DNA from: Dysgonamonadaceae bacterium
GTDB taxonomy: Bacteria; Bacteroidota; Bacteroidia; Bacteroidales; Azobacteroidaceae
Assembly: GCA_031276105.1 (NCBI GenBank)
Contig: JAISNS010000062.1
Coordinates: 1 to 5,405 of the forward strand
DNA length: 5,405 nucleotides
Direction: 5' to 3'
The translations under genes were made by a program, and so were the position numbers. Positions 1 to 5,405 of this stretch are shown piece after piece; position 1 is the stretch's first letter, and each line of letters starts with the position of its first letter. The notes below the pieces were generated by a model. The model did no database searches and was not told the origin of the DNA. It saw only the letters and a list, made by a program, of their open reading frames with translations.

Positions 1-641
1 GCGTCTACGCCTTGGCTGGTGATTGTTCCGCCCGAAATGCCGTCCACATAATCCTGTCCTTGCGCCGCTTTGCCGGCTTTGACGATGGCGATGGAGGTGA
101 ATTGGCCTTCGGGGTTGAAGAATTTTTTTCCGATAAAAGCCTGTCCGAAGTCTGTCCGTTCGATTTCGGCGCCCAGTCCCGGCGTTTCGCCTTCGTGGGC
201 AAACGATGCGCCGTAAACCGTGTTTCGGTCGTCGTTTAAGGAGATAAATCCCCAGAGCGGCCCCCACAATCCGGCGCCCCGCAGGGAGAGGATGTATTTT
301 TTGTTTCCGTCGATCGCGGCTTCGAAGACGGGGTATTTCCGTTCCGGAAGCGGTATTTCCAGTTCGTCGGCCAACTCCGTTCCAAAAGCGTCGCCCGCCA
401 CTTTATCACCTTGCGCATTAACCAAGTATTCGCTTACAACATACTGTTTGTAGAGTTGCTCGGCGGTTGCATTGTCGGCCACGATGTTGATCGACGCCAG
501 TATCTGCCGCTTTTTGTCGATTGCCTCGTTGCGTTCCTGCTGCGGGCGCAATACTTGCGAAGTAAACGCCAGCAACAAGGCAACCACGACGACGGTCACG
601 GCCGCATAAATCATTGTATAGGTATTACTTTCTTTATTCAT
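1..641 (-). CDS. nqrC: NqrC, FMN-carrying subunit C of Na+-translocating NADH:quinone reductase (3' end cut by window edge)
   Basis: Subunit C of the six-subunit Na+-pumping NADH:quinone oxidoreductase. In this family one N-terminal helix anchors a periplasmic FMN domain that passes electrons within the complex. The reading frame is open for 213 codons from the ATG at 641-639 to the window edge, with no stop. Seen: a hydrophobic helix at residues about 9-30 (TMIYAAVTVVVVALLLAF); GLWGPLWGFISL at 124-135; the family hallmark HEGETPGLGAEI at 149-160; and near the edge DGISGGTITS at 200-209, where Thr206 sits in the place of the threonine that carries FMN by a phosphoester bond. The usual motif is SGAT; here it is SGGT. 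The family is roughly 230-260 residues, so probably only a few tens of residues are missing. The start follows an AT-rich stretch without a Shine-Dalgarno sequence. It lies 179 bases after nqrB, a gap filled mostly by a repeat element. Identification is secure; the true end is not visible. Confidence 0.95.
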   Translation of the reverse strand, partial: MNKESNTYTMIYAAVTVVVVALLLAFTSQVLRPQQERNEAIDKKRQILASINIVADNATAEQLYKQYVVSEYLVNAQGDKVAGDAFGTELADELEIPLPERKYPVFEAAIDGNKKYILSLRGAGLWGPLWGFISLNDDRNTVYGASFAHEGETPGLGAEIERTDFGQAFIGKKFFNPEGQFTSIAIVKAGKAAQGQDYVDGISGGTITSQGVD

Positions 642-673
642 GATTTTTCAGTTGTATTTATAATAAGCAATGG

Positions 674-709
674 AACGCGGATGACACGGATTAAGCGGAT
701 CAACGCGGT
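674..709. repeat. Degenerate 9-base tandem repeat, four units
   Basis: Four consecutive 9-base units can be read on the plus strand: AACGCGGAT, GACACGGAT, TAAGCGGAT and CAACGCGGT. They share a CGGAT core with the last unit diverged at its end. The run starts inside the left terminal inverted repeat of the composite element. It keeps reading frame (period 9) but no convincing protein is encoded here. Confidence 0.75.
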
Positions 710-721
710 TTTTCTTCCGCC

Positions 722-805
722 CTGTCATTGCGGGCTTGACCCGCAATCCCCTGAATGACGCAGAACATCTAATCGGGAGATTGCGGGTCAAGCCAGCAAT
801 GACAG
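722..805. repeat. Long inverted repeat with nested hairpins (27-base arms, 30-base loop)
   Basis: Bases 722-748 pair with 779-805 with one mismatch (732 against 795). Each arm is also a hairpin on its own: ATTGCGGG-CTTGA-CCCGCAAT at 727-747 (8-base stem, 5-base loop) and the matching 780-800 segment with one mismatch. In the nqr transcript it could fold either as one long stem or as two short hairpins. No T-run follows on the minus strand, so it is not a standard intrinsic terminator. Confidence 0.85.
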
Positions 806-820
806 CGAGTGGCGTTCCAT

Positions 821-2008
821 TCATCCCTTTCTCCTTTTCCTCCGTTTCACATTAGTTTCCACTACGGCGTAATCGATCAGCGGCGCGAACGAATTCATGA
901 ACAGAATGGCCAGCATCATCCCTTCGGGATAGCCCGGATTCAAGACCCGCACCAGAATGGCAAACAGGCCAACGAGGAAGCCGAAAACGTATTTCCCCTT
1001 ATTCGTCCGGCAGGAAGTAACCGGATCGGTGGCCATAAACACCGCGCCGAACGCAAAGCCGCCCAGCAGAATGTGTTCCAGCGGATTGACCTGCATGGCC
1101 GGGGTCGTTCCTATCGCATTGAAAAGCAAAGCCGTCAGGATGCCTCCTGCGAACACGGAAAACATCGTTCGCCAGTTGGCGATCCCCGTAACCAGCAAGA
1201 TGACGGCGCCCAGAGCGATACACAAAGTAGAAGTTTCGCCGATGGAACCCGGAATCAGACCAACGAACAAGTCCCAATAACCGAGCGGATTGCCCACTGT
1301 GTCTGTTACCGGAGCGAGCGCCGTGGCCGTCCCGATTTGTCCGAGCGGCGTGGCGCCCGAAAACGAATCGACCACCGTGCCGCCGCCCACGCCGAACGTT
1401 GCCGCCGTCCGGACAAAGACCGAATCGCCAGACATTTTCGAAGGATAAGCAAAAAACAAAAAGGCGCGTGCAATCAATGCTACGTTCCAGATATTGAAAC
1501 CCGTACCGCCAAAAACCTCTTTCGCAAAGATGACCGCAAAAGCCGTTGCCAGCGCCACCATCCAAAGCGGCGTATCGACGGGGATAATCAGCGGAATAAT
1601 CAGCCCGGTCACCAGAAAGCCCTCCTGGATTTCGTGCCCTTTCCATTGCGCCACCACAAATTCGATTCCCAAACCGACGGTGTACGAAACCACGACGATC
1701 GGCAGGACAGACAATATACCATATATAAATGTGTCGAAAAAACCGGTCGTTTCGCCAATCGACAAGTAGTGCTGATAGCCCGTGTTATAAATTCCCATAA
1801 GCAAACAGGGAATCAGCGAGATAACAACTATTGACATCACCCGTTTCGAATCGACGGCGTCGTGGATATGAACGCCGCTTTTCGAGGTTTGGTTCGAGAC
1901 AAATAAAAAGGATTCCAGTCCTTCAAACACCGAATGAAACGACGACCATTTCCCGCCCGCCTCGAAGTTCGGCTTTATTTTATCCAAGTAATTGCGTAAA
2001 AACTTCAT
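821..2008 (-). CDS. nqrB: NqrB, membrane FMN subunit B of Na+-translocating NADH:quinone reductase
   Basis: Integral membrane subunit B of the Na+-pumping NADH:quinone oxidoreductase; in the family it carries covalent FMN and takes part in Na+ transfer. The 395-residue protein has a soluble N-terminus (1-55) followed by about ten hydrophobic stretches, for example 56-74, 92-118, 262-276, 281-298, 312-327, 341-357 and 362-380. The FMN motif DSFSGAT is at 214-220, making Thr220 the expected flavin-bearing residue (ApbE-type Dxx[ST]GAT motif). Other family signatures are GGTGFNIWN at 167-175, IPGSIGETS at 252-260 and ATDPVTS at 326-332. The C-terminus is very basic (KRRKRRKG). Length is normal for the family. 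The start ATG overlaps the nqrA stop as ATGA, which suggests translational coupling; AAAGAAAACC precedes it, purine-rich but not a proper Shine-Dalgarno. The last base of the TGA stop coincides with the end of the 669-821 repeat. Identification is secure. Confidence 0.98.
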   Translation of the reverse strand: MKFLRNYLDKIKPNFEAGGKWSSFHSVFEGLESFLFVSNQTSKSGVHIHDAVDSKRVMSIVVISLIPCLLMGIYNTGYQHYLSIGETTGFFDTFIYGILSVLPIVVVSYTVGLGIEFVVAQWKGHEIQEGFLVTGLIIPLIIPVDTPLWMVALATAFAVIFAKEVFGGTGFNIWNVALIARAFLFFAYPSKMSGDSVFVRTAATFGVGGGTVVDSFSGATPLGQIGTATALAPVTDTVGNPLGYWDLFVGLIPGSIGETSTLCIALGAVILLVTGIANWRTMFSVFAGGILTALLFNAIGTTPAMQVNPLEHILLGGFAFGAVFMATDPVTSCRTNKGKYVFGFLVGLFAILVRVLNPGYPEGMMLAILFMNSFAPLIDYAVVETNVKRRKRRKG

Positions 2009-3378
2009 TGGTTTTCTTTATAAATCAAGTCTAATCCCCGCCGCACGATGGCCTGCAATTCCATTTTCGAAGCATCGGCAAATTCGCAGAGCGCAAAGTC
2101 TTCGGGGGCTACTTCGTAAATACCCAAATTTTCCATCTTATCTATGTCGTTGGAGAGAATGGCGCGGATCAAAAACTCCGGCAAGACGTCCATCGGAAAC
2201 ACTTTTTCCCATTCGTTCGACAAAATCATCGCCCGCCGTCCGCCTTTGATGCGGGCGTCGATCGGGTATTCTTTTTTAATCAGCCGGGAAAGGAAAGGCG
2301 CGGGATAGGTTTTGCTGACCGAAAATTGATCGAATCCCGGTCGAATCCATCCGAAGAAATCGTGCGTCCGGTCGCCTTCGGGGATGACCGTGATTTGATT
2401 ATCGAAAGCGTGCAGCGAGCCGTTGGCTGCGATTTGAACGCCGGTCAGTACATTGCCGCTAATAAAGCGTAGCGGCTCGTTCGTCCGACAAATACGGTTT
2501 TCCACCCAGTGTTCGATGTTTGTGCCGGGCAACAGCCGGTAATAGGCGCGGTCGGCTTCGTTGACTTCCGACCCTGTGAGCGCCGTCCAACGACTGAAAT
2601 CGGCCACCCCGCGATTCAATAACCGCCCGATGTAGAGAACCGTTTCGGGCTGAAGCGTCCACACCGTTTCGCCCTTGTTAACCGGACGAATATGATTGAT
2701 TTGAACGCCGACATTCCCGGCCGGATGAGCGCCCTCGAAAGCGACGACTTCCACGTTCCGGGCATTCGTCAGGCACGCGGCCTGCGCCGTTGGCCGGACG
2801 CCGAGATAAACTTTCCCATCGGTCAGGCGCGATAAAGCGTCCAAACCGGTTTGGAAATCGGCGTCTTCTCCTTCCAAAATAAAATCCGTATCAGGCGCCA
2901 AAGGCGCGGAATAAAAACAGGAAACGAAAATATCGCGTGGCCGGTCGTTCGGGTCGGCCACTATGTCGTAAGGCCGTTGCCGGATAAAAGCAAAAATCCC
3001 TGCTTCGGCCAAAAGTTGTTTGATGGCTTCGGGCGAGAGGGATTGAACGTCTTTCTTTCCGAAATCTTTCGATTCTTGTGTTGCGTCGGCATGGACGACA
3101 ATGCTGAGCAATTTCCGCTTTTCACCGCGGTTGACGGCTACTACTTCCCCGCTCACGGGCGAGGTTATTTTGATATTGGGGCGGTTTTTGTCGAACAGGA
3201 GTGCGGCGCCGGCAAGCGTCCGGTCGCCCGGCTTGACGGCTGTTTTGGGGATCAATCCGGGGAAATCGCCGGGGTATATCGTGTATTCCGGCGACGAAAC
3301 CGCGTGCCGTCGAACCGGTTGCGGTTTCCCTTTCAGATTTATATCCAATCCTTTTTTTAGTTTGATTACCTGATCCAT
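2005..3378 (-). CDS. nqrA: NqrA, quinone-site subunit A of Na+-translocating NADH:quinone reductase
   Basis: Peripheral cytoplasmic subunit A of the Na+-pumping NADH:quinone oxidoreductase, implicated in quinone binding in this family. I start it at the ATG at 3378-3376, giving 457 residues beginning MDQVIKLKKGLDINLKGKP, which aligns with the usual NqrA N-terminus (IKIKKGLDLPIAG type). An in-frame ATG 30 bases upstream (3408-3406) would add ten unrelated residues and lies inside a candidate promoter box, so I reject it. Seen: an RnfC/NqrA-like barrel region around 45-95 (GDRTLAGAALLFDKN, TSPVSGEVVAVNRGEKRKLLSI), RQRPYDIVADP at 133-143, GAHPAGNVGVQINHI at 216-230, the central region with LTGSEVNEADRAYYRLLPGTNIEH at about 267-290, and the conserved C-terminal part with FPMDVLPEFLIRAI (394-407) and the ENLGIYEVAPEDFALCEF segment (416-433). 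Length is typical. It is the first gene of the nqr operon and its stop overlaps nqrB by four bases. Identification is secure; the start is likely. Confidence 0.96.
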   Translation of the reverse strand: MDQVIKLKKGLDINLKGKPQPVRRHAVSSPEYTIYPGDFPGLIPKTAVKPGDRTLAGAALLFDKNRPNIKITSPVSGEVVAVNRGEKRKLLSIVVHADATQESKDFGKKDVQSLSPEAIKQLLAEAGIFAFIRQRPYDIVADPNDRPRDIFVSCFYSAPLAPDTDFILEGEDADFQTGLDALSRLTDGKVYLGVRPTAQAACLTNARNVEVVAFEGAHPAGNVGVQINHIRPVNKGETVWTLQPETVLYIGRLLNRGVADFSRWTALTGSEVNEADRAYYRLLPGTNIEHWVENRICRTNEPLRFISGNVLTGVQIAANGSLHAFDNQITVIPEGDRTHDFFGWIRPGFDQFSVSKTYPAPFLSRLIKKEYPIDARIKGGRRAMILSNEWEKVFPMDVLPEFLIRAILSNDIDKMENLGIYEVAPEDFALCEFADASKMELQAIVRRGLDLIYKENQ

Positions 3379-3405
3379 GCTATTGATGGTGAAATAAATT
3401 TCGCA

Positions 3406-3413
3406 CAAAATTA
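3406..3413 (-). promoter_or_regulatory. Candidate Bacteroidetes -7 promoter box for the nqr operon
   Basis: The minus strand reads TAATTTTG here, matching the Bacteroidetes -7 consensus TAnnTTTG. The box ends 27 bases before the chosen nqrA ATG, a sensible distance for a short leader. No good TTTG -33 box is present at the usual spacing; the nearest is a weak TTTATG around 3441-3436. The call rests on one short motif in AT-rich DNA. Confidence 0.4.
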
Positions 3414-3417
3414 CTTG

Positions 3418-3431
3418 AATTTCTTGAAATT
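3418..3431. promoter_or_regulatory. Short palindrome upstream of the nqr -7 box, possible operator
   Basis: AATTTC-TT-GAAATT is a perfect 6+2+6 inverted repeat lying between the candidate -33 and -7 regions of nqrA, a place where a regulator would interfere with or assist RNA polymerase. AT-rich palindromes arise easily by chance, so this is only a suggestion. Confidence 0.25.
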
Positions 3432-3565
3432 TCTACATAAACCGAATAAAAAATAAGCTTATCGCAGATTCAAGTTCTAAATGTAACAAATTATGCTATC
3501 TATTTCCCAATCATCGCATCTCTGTTTGGCATCAACAAAAGAATTAATGAACGAATACGGTTGTG

Positions 3566-3598
3566 AATAAGCTACTTGCTTAGGCGCTTATCCCAAGC
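3566..3598 (-). other. Two overlapping, mutually exclusive stem-loops after the regulator gene
   Basis: In the minus-strand transcript, starting 6 bases after the regulator stop codon, GCUUGGG (3598-3592) can pair with CCUAAGC (3584-3578) using one G-U pair and a 7-base loop. Alternatively GAUAAGC (3592-3586) can pair with GCUUAUU (3572-3566). The 5' arm of the second lies in the loop of the first and the two share base 3592, so they compete. No U-run follows, so the structure is a weak terminator candidate at best; a transcript-processing or leader structure is equally possible. Confidence 0.3.
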
Positions 3599-3603
3599 TC
3601 AGG

Positions 3604-4104
3604 TTAATAAATAATCTGTAAGCCTTCGCTCCGGTAATTTACAATTTCAACCGAAGGATCAAGACTCAAGTATTTTCTCAGTCTCGAAATCAGGACATCC
3701 AAACTTCTTGATTTATAATACGAAACTTCGCCCCAATAGTTATACAGCAAGAAATTTCGCGTAACGATGCGACCGGTGTTTTCGATTAATTCCTCAAGTA
3801 TTTTAGTCTCCTTGTGCGATAAATGGAAAAATTGTTGATCTTTCCACTGAAGCGTCCGGCGATTCATATCCAAAATATATTCCCCTAAAAATATTGGCTC
3901 TTTTATAGGAGAAATTTTCCGGAAACTCGGTTCCTTTTCTTCAATACAAATAAAACTGTCTGAATTATCCTGCTCTGCGGAATGATTTTCAACCAATTTT
4001 GTTTCAATCTGAACTTGATAATGCCCCAACTCTTCCAAAAATTTTTTAATGTTTTCGGCAAGCGTGTAATTTTTCTGATCAATCAAGAGAAATAAATTCT
4101 TCAT
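3604..4104 (-). CDS. OmpR/PhoB-type winged-helix protein with a vestigial receiver domain (RprY-like DNA-binding half)
   Basis: A 166-residue putative transcription factor. Residues about 73-166 form an OmpR/PhoB-type winged helix: N-terminal strands (LGEYILDMNRRTLQWKDQQ), the LSHKETKILEELIENTGRIVTR helices at 95-116, a YNYWGE turn, the recognition helix RSLDVLISRLRKYL at 133-146, and a wing VEIVNYRSEGLQI at 152-164. The RSLDV..SRLRKYL and DPSVEIVN patterns resemble Bacteroidetes RprY-type response regulators. The N-terminus starts like a receiver (strand NLFLLID, helix TLAENIKKFLEELG, strand YQVQIET) but runs straight into a linker. The rest of the roughly 120-residue receiver is absent, including the LLDxxLP-type phospho-acceptor and the later Thr and Lys positions. 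The start is firm: an in-frame TAA lies at 4128-4126 and no other ATG intervenes. The gene is AT-rich compared with nqr. It reads in the same direction as nqrA, 225 bases upstream of it, with no histidine kinase in view. DNA binding is well supported; target and signal are inferred only. Confidence 0.85.
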   Translation of the reverse strand: MKNLFLLIDQKNYTLAENIKKFLEELGHYQVQIETKLVENHSAEQDNSDSFICIEEKEPSFRKISPIKEPIFLGEYILDMNRRTLQWKDQQFFHLSHKETKILEELIENTGRIVTRNFLLYNYWGEVSYYKSRSLDVLISRLRKYLSLDPSVEIVNYRSEGLQIIY

Positions 4105-4147
4105 AAAATCTAATATTTTAATAGTTTATAATTTGCTATATAAGGTA

Positions 4148-4155
4148 CAAAAATA
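4148..4155 (-). promoter_or_regulatory. Candidate -7 promoter box for the winged-helix regulator gene
   Basis: The minus strand reads TATTTTTG, matching TAnnTTTG, 43 bases before the regulator ATG at 4104. A convincing TTTG at the expected -33 spacing is not seen. The surrounding 137-base gap after mnmA is very AT-rich, which raises the chance of a random match. If real, the regulator is transcribed separately from mnmA. Confidence 0.35.
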
Positions 4156-4241
4156 ATGCCAAAGTCCATTTTTAATGTACTTTTTAATATAAAATGGCAA
4201 AAAATGCAGAATGAATCAATTTAATTAGCAAAAAAATACAC

Positions 4242-5324
4242 TTATTGTATTTTTTCTTCATCTATAATCATTCCGCTACCGATGCACAAAGTACAAGTGC
4301 GATCGTAAACCACTCCAAATTGACCGGCTGCAATTCCCTGAATTTTATCGTCCGATTCGATTCGATAGATATCACCGATTTTTCTGATTTTTCCAAAGGT
4401 AAATTCCGGCGTGTGGCGGATTTTAAACGCAATTTCCTTTTCTCCGTTAAAATCGCCCCAAGGATCGCCGCTGATAAAATGAAACCCGTGCAAATTAACC
4501 GTTTTTCCATATTGAGTTTCGGGATCGTAACCATTAGAAACATAAATAATATTCCGCTCAATATCCTTTTTAATAACAAACCAAGGGCCTCCGCTCAAAT
4601 ACAACCCTTTTCGCTGACCGATGGTATGAAACCAGTAACCTTTGTGTTTGCCCAGTATTTTACCGGTTTCCCATTCGACGATTTGACCCGGCCGTTCGCC
4701 CAAATAGCGCCGGATGAAATCGTTATAATTAATTTTACCCAAAAAACATATCCCCTGACTATCTTTACGCGTGGCGCTGGGAAGCGCTTGTGCAGCCGCA
4801 ATTGCCCGTACCTGACTCTTCTGCAAATGCCCGATCGGAAACATCAACTTGGCAATCTGCAAATAATCGACTTGCCCAAGAAAATACGTTTGGTCTTTGA
4901 CTTTATCGGCCGCTGTAGAAAGATAGATTTTGTGGTTTATTTCAGTCGTGTTAGCGTAATGACCGGTAGCAATTTTATCGAATGAATGTCCCCACTTTTG
5001 CTCAAAAGTTCCGAACTTAATCAGTTTATTACACATCATGTCGGGATTGGGAGTTAATCCGCGCTTGACGGCCTCAATCGTATAACTGACCACATTCTCC
5101 CAATATTCTTCGTGCAGAGAAACAATCTCCATCGGACAGGCATATTTTTTGGCGATATAAGTAGTAATTTCAATGTCTTCTTCCGAAGGACAGTCAATAT
5201 AACCGTCTTTATCTTCCATTCCTATCCGGATATAAAATATAGAGGGAGTATAACCGGCCTCTTTCAACTGATGAATCATCACGGAACTATCGACTCCTCC
5301 CGAAACTAAAGCTGCAATATTCAT
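4242..5324 (-). CDS. mnmA: MnmA, tRNA-specific 2-thiouridylase
   Basis: ATP-dependent enzyme that places sulfur on C2 of the wobble uridine (U34) of tRNAs such as those for Lys, Glu and Gln; cytoplasmic. The 360-residue length is normal. Seen: the PP-loop SGGVDSS at 8-14; NPDMMCN at 93-99 with catalytic Cys98; ATGHYA at 119-124; DQTYFLG at 144-150; [10 protein letters not shown] at 187-196 with the second catalytic Cys193; [10 protein letters not shown] at 232-241; and the C-terminal beta-barrel domain from about 245 ([33 protein letters not shown]). Both active-site cysteines are present, so it should be functional. The C-terminus carries a CTLC pair (344-347) that I do not consider a family hallmark. 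The start is fixed by an in-frame TAA at 5336-5334. The 81 bases upstream to the window edge are AT-rich with no clear promoter. Bacteroidales often carry more than one mnmA paralogue; I cannot tell which copy this is. It probably has no functional link to the nqr genes. Confidence 0.97.
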   Translation of the reverse strand: MNIAALVSGGVDSSVMIHQLKEAGYTPSIFYIRIGMEDKDGYIDCPSEEDIEITTYIAKKYACPMEIVSLHEEYWENVVSYTIEAVKRGLTPNPDMMCNKLIKFGTFEQKWGHSFDKIATGHYANTTEINHKIYLSTAADKVKDQTYFLGQVDYLQIAKLMFPIGHLQKSQVRAIAAAQALPSATRKDSQGICFLGKINYNDFIRRYLGERPGQIVEWETGKILGKHKGYWFHTIGQRKGLYLSGGPWFVIKKDIERNIIYVSNGYDPETQYGKTVNLHGFHFISGDPWGDFNGEKEIAFKIRHTPEFTFGKIRKIGDIYRIESDDKIQGIAAGQFGVVYDRTCTLCIGSGMIIDEEKIQ

Positions 5325-5405
5325 AAAATTAAGTTATTACGTATCAATTAATGAGAATAATATCTAAAACGTCAACGAATGTTTCGAACAGTAAGGTTCA
5401 AAAAA

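Larger units (their letters stand above)
669..821. repeat. Composite repeat element with 10-base terminal inverted repeats, between nqrB and nqrC
   Basis: This stretch is bounded by a perfect 10-base inverted repeat, AATGGAACGC at 669-678 and GCGTTCCATT at 812-821. Inside are a four-unit 9-base tandem repeat (674-709) and a long nested palindrome (722-805), both described separately. Similar GGATNACACGGAT strings and GTCATTGCGGGCTTGACCCGC palindromes recur, from memory, as dispersed intergenic repeats in Bacteroidetes and other bacteria, so I read it as a small non-coding mobile or repetitive element. There is no transposase and no obvious target-site duplication (flanks read AAGC on one side and CATC on the other). 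The high-coordinate end includes the last base of the nqrB stop codon. It leaves 27 bases of leader before nqrC. Confidence 0.7.

Noticed and set aside
411..758. A 115-codon plus-strand open frame running through nqrC into the repeat
   Set aside because: It overlaps nqrC antisense and ends with the CHCGLDPQSPE-type peptide that results from translating the palindromic repeat, not a real protein.
722..805. The long inverted repeat as an intrinsic terminator within the nqr operon
   Set aside because: There is no T-run on the minus strand after the stem, and nqrC and further subunits are needed from the same operon.
809..1834. A 341-codon open frame on the plus strand opposite nqrB
   Set aside because: It is the antisense shadow of the clear nqrB gene. 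Its translation is a low-complexity mix rich in Arg, His, Gln and Asn with no recognisable domain.
3379..3408. A longer NqrA starting at the upstream ATG
   Set aside because: The ten extra residues do not resemble NqrA N-termini, and that ATG coincides with the candidate TAATTTTG promoter box.
4157..4199. Imperfect AT-rich hairpin after mnmA as an intrinsic terminator (7-base CCATTTT/AAAATGG stem)
   Set aside because: The stem is almost all A-T with an 18-base loop, has no clean T-run directly after it, and overlaps the candidate promoter of the next gene.
4245..4985. A 246-codon plus-strand open frame opposite mnmA
   Set aside because: The minus-strand MnmA has all active-site motifs, and the opposite frame shows no family features.

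Overview
The window looks like chromosomal DNA from a member of the Bacteroidetes, most likely the order Bacteroidales. Four things point there: the type of Na+-translocating NADH:quinone reductase (Nqr) proteins, the AT-rich translation starts without clear Shine-Dalgarno sequences, candidate TAnnTTTG promoter boxes, and an intergenic repeat of a kind I associate with Bacteroidetes genomes. I cannot name the genus. All recognised genes are on the minus strand, so transcription runs from high to low coordinates.

In transcription order the layout is: mnmA (5324-4242), a tRNA 2-thiouridylase; a 137-base AT-rich gap with a candidate promoter; a 166-residue protein with an OmpR/PhoB-type winged helix but almost no receiver domain (4104-3604); a 225-base non-coding region holding short hairpins, repeated 7-8-mers and a candidate nqrA promoter; then nqrA (3378-2005), nqrB (2008-821, overlapping nqrA by 4 bases) and nqrC (641 to the window edge, its last residues missing). 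nqrD, nqrE and nqrF would be expected beyond coordinate 1.

The nqr genes encode the cytoplasmic quinone-site subunit NqrA and the two FMN-carrying membrane subunits NqrB and NqrC of a Na+-pumping NADH:quinone oxidoreductase. Both covalent-flavin threonine motifs can be read directly (SGAT in NqrB, SGGT in NqrC).

Two points deserve attention. First, the gene just upstream of nqrA is a shortened response-regulator-like protein whose DNA-binding half resembles Bacteroidetes RprY-type regulators. From memory, RprY of Porphyromonas gingivalis has been reported to bind the nqrA promoter, so a local, phosphorylation-independent regulator of nqr is a reasonable hypothesis. Second, a composite repeat of about 153 bases (10-base terminal inverted repeats, a 9-base tandem repeat and a long nested palindrome) separates nqrB from nqrC within what is normally a tightly packed operon. 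Base composition also changes: the nqr genes are GC-rich (35 of 60 bases in 2401-2460), while the regulator is AT-rich (19 of 60 in 3781-3840) and mnmA is intermediate (26 of 60 in 4561-4620).
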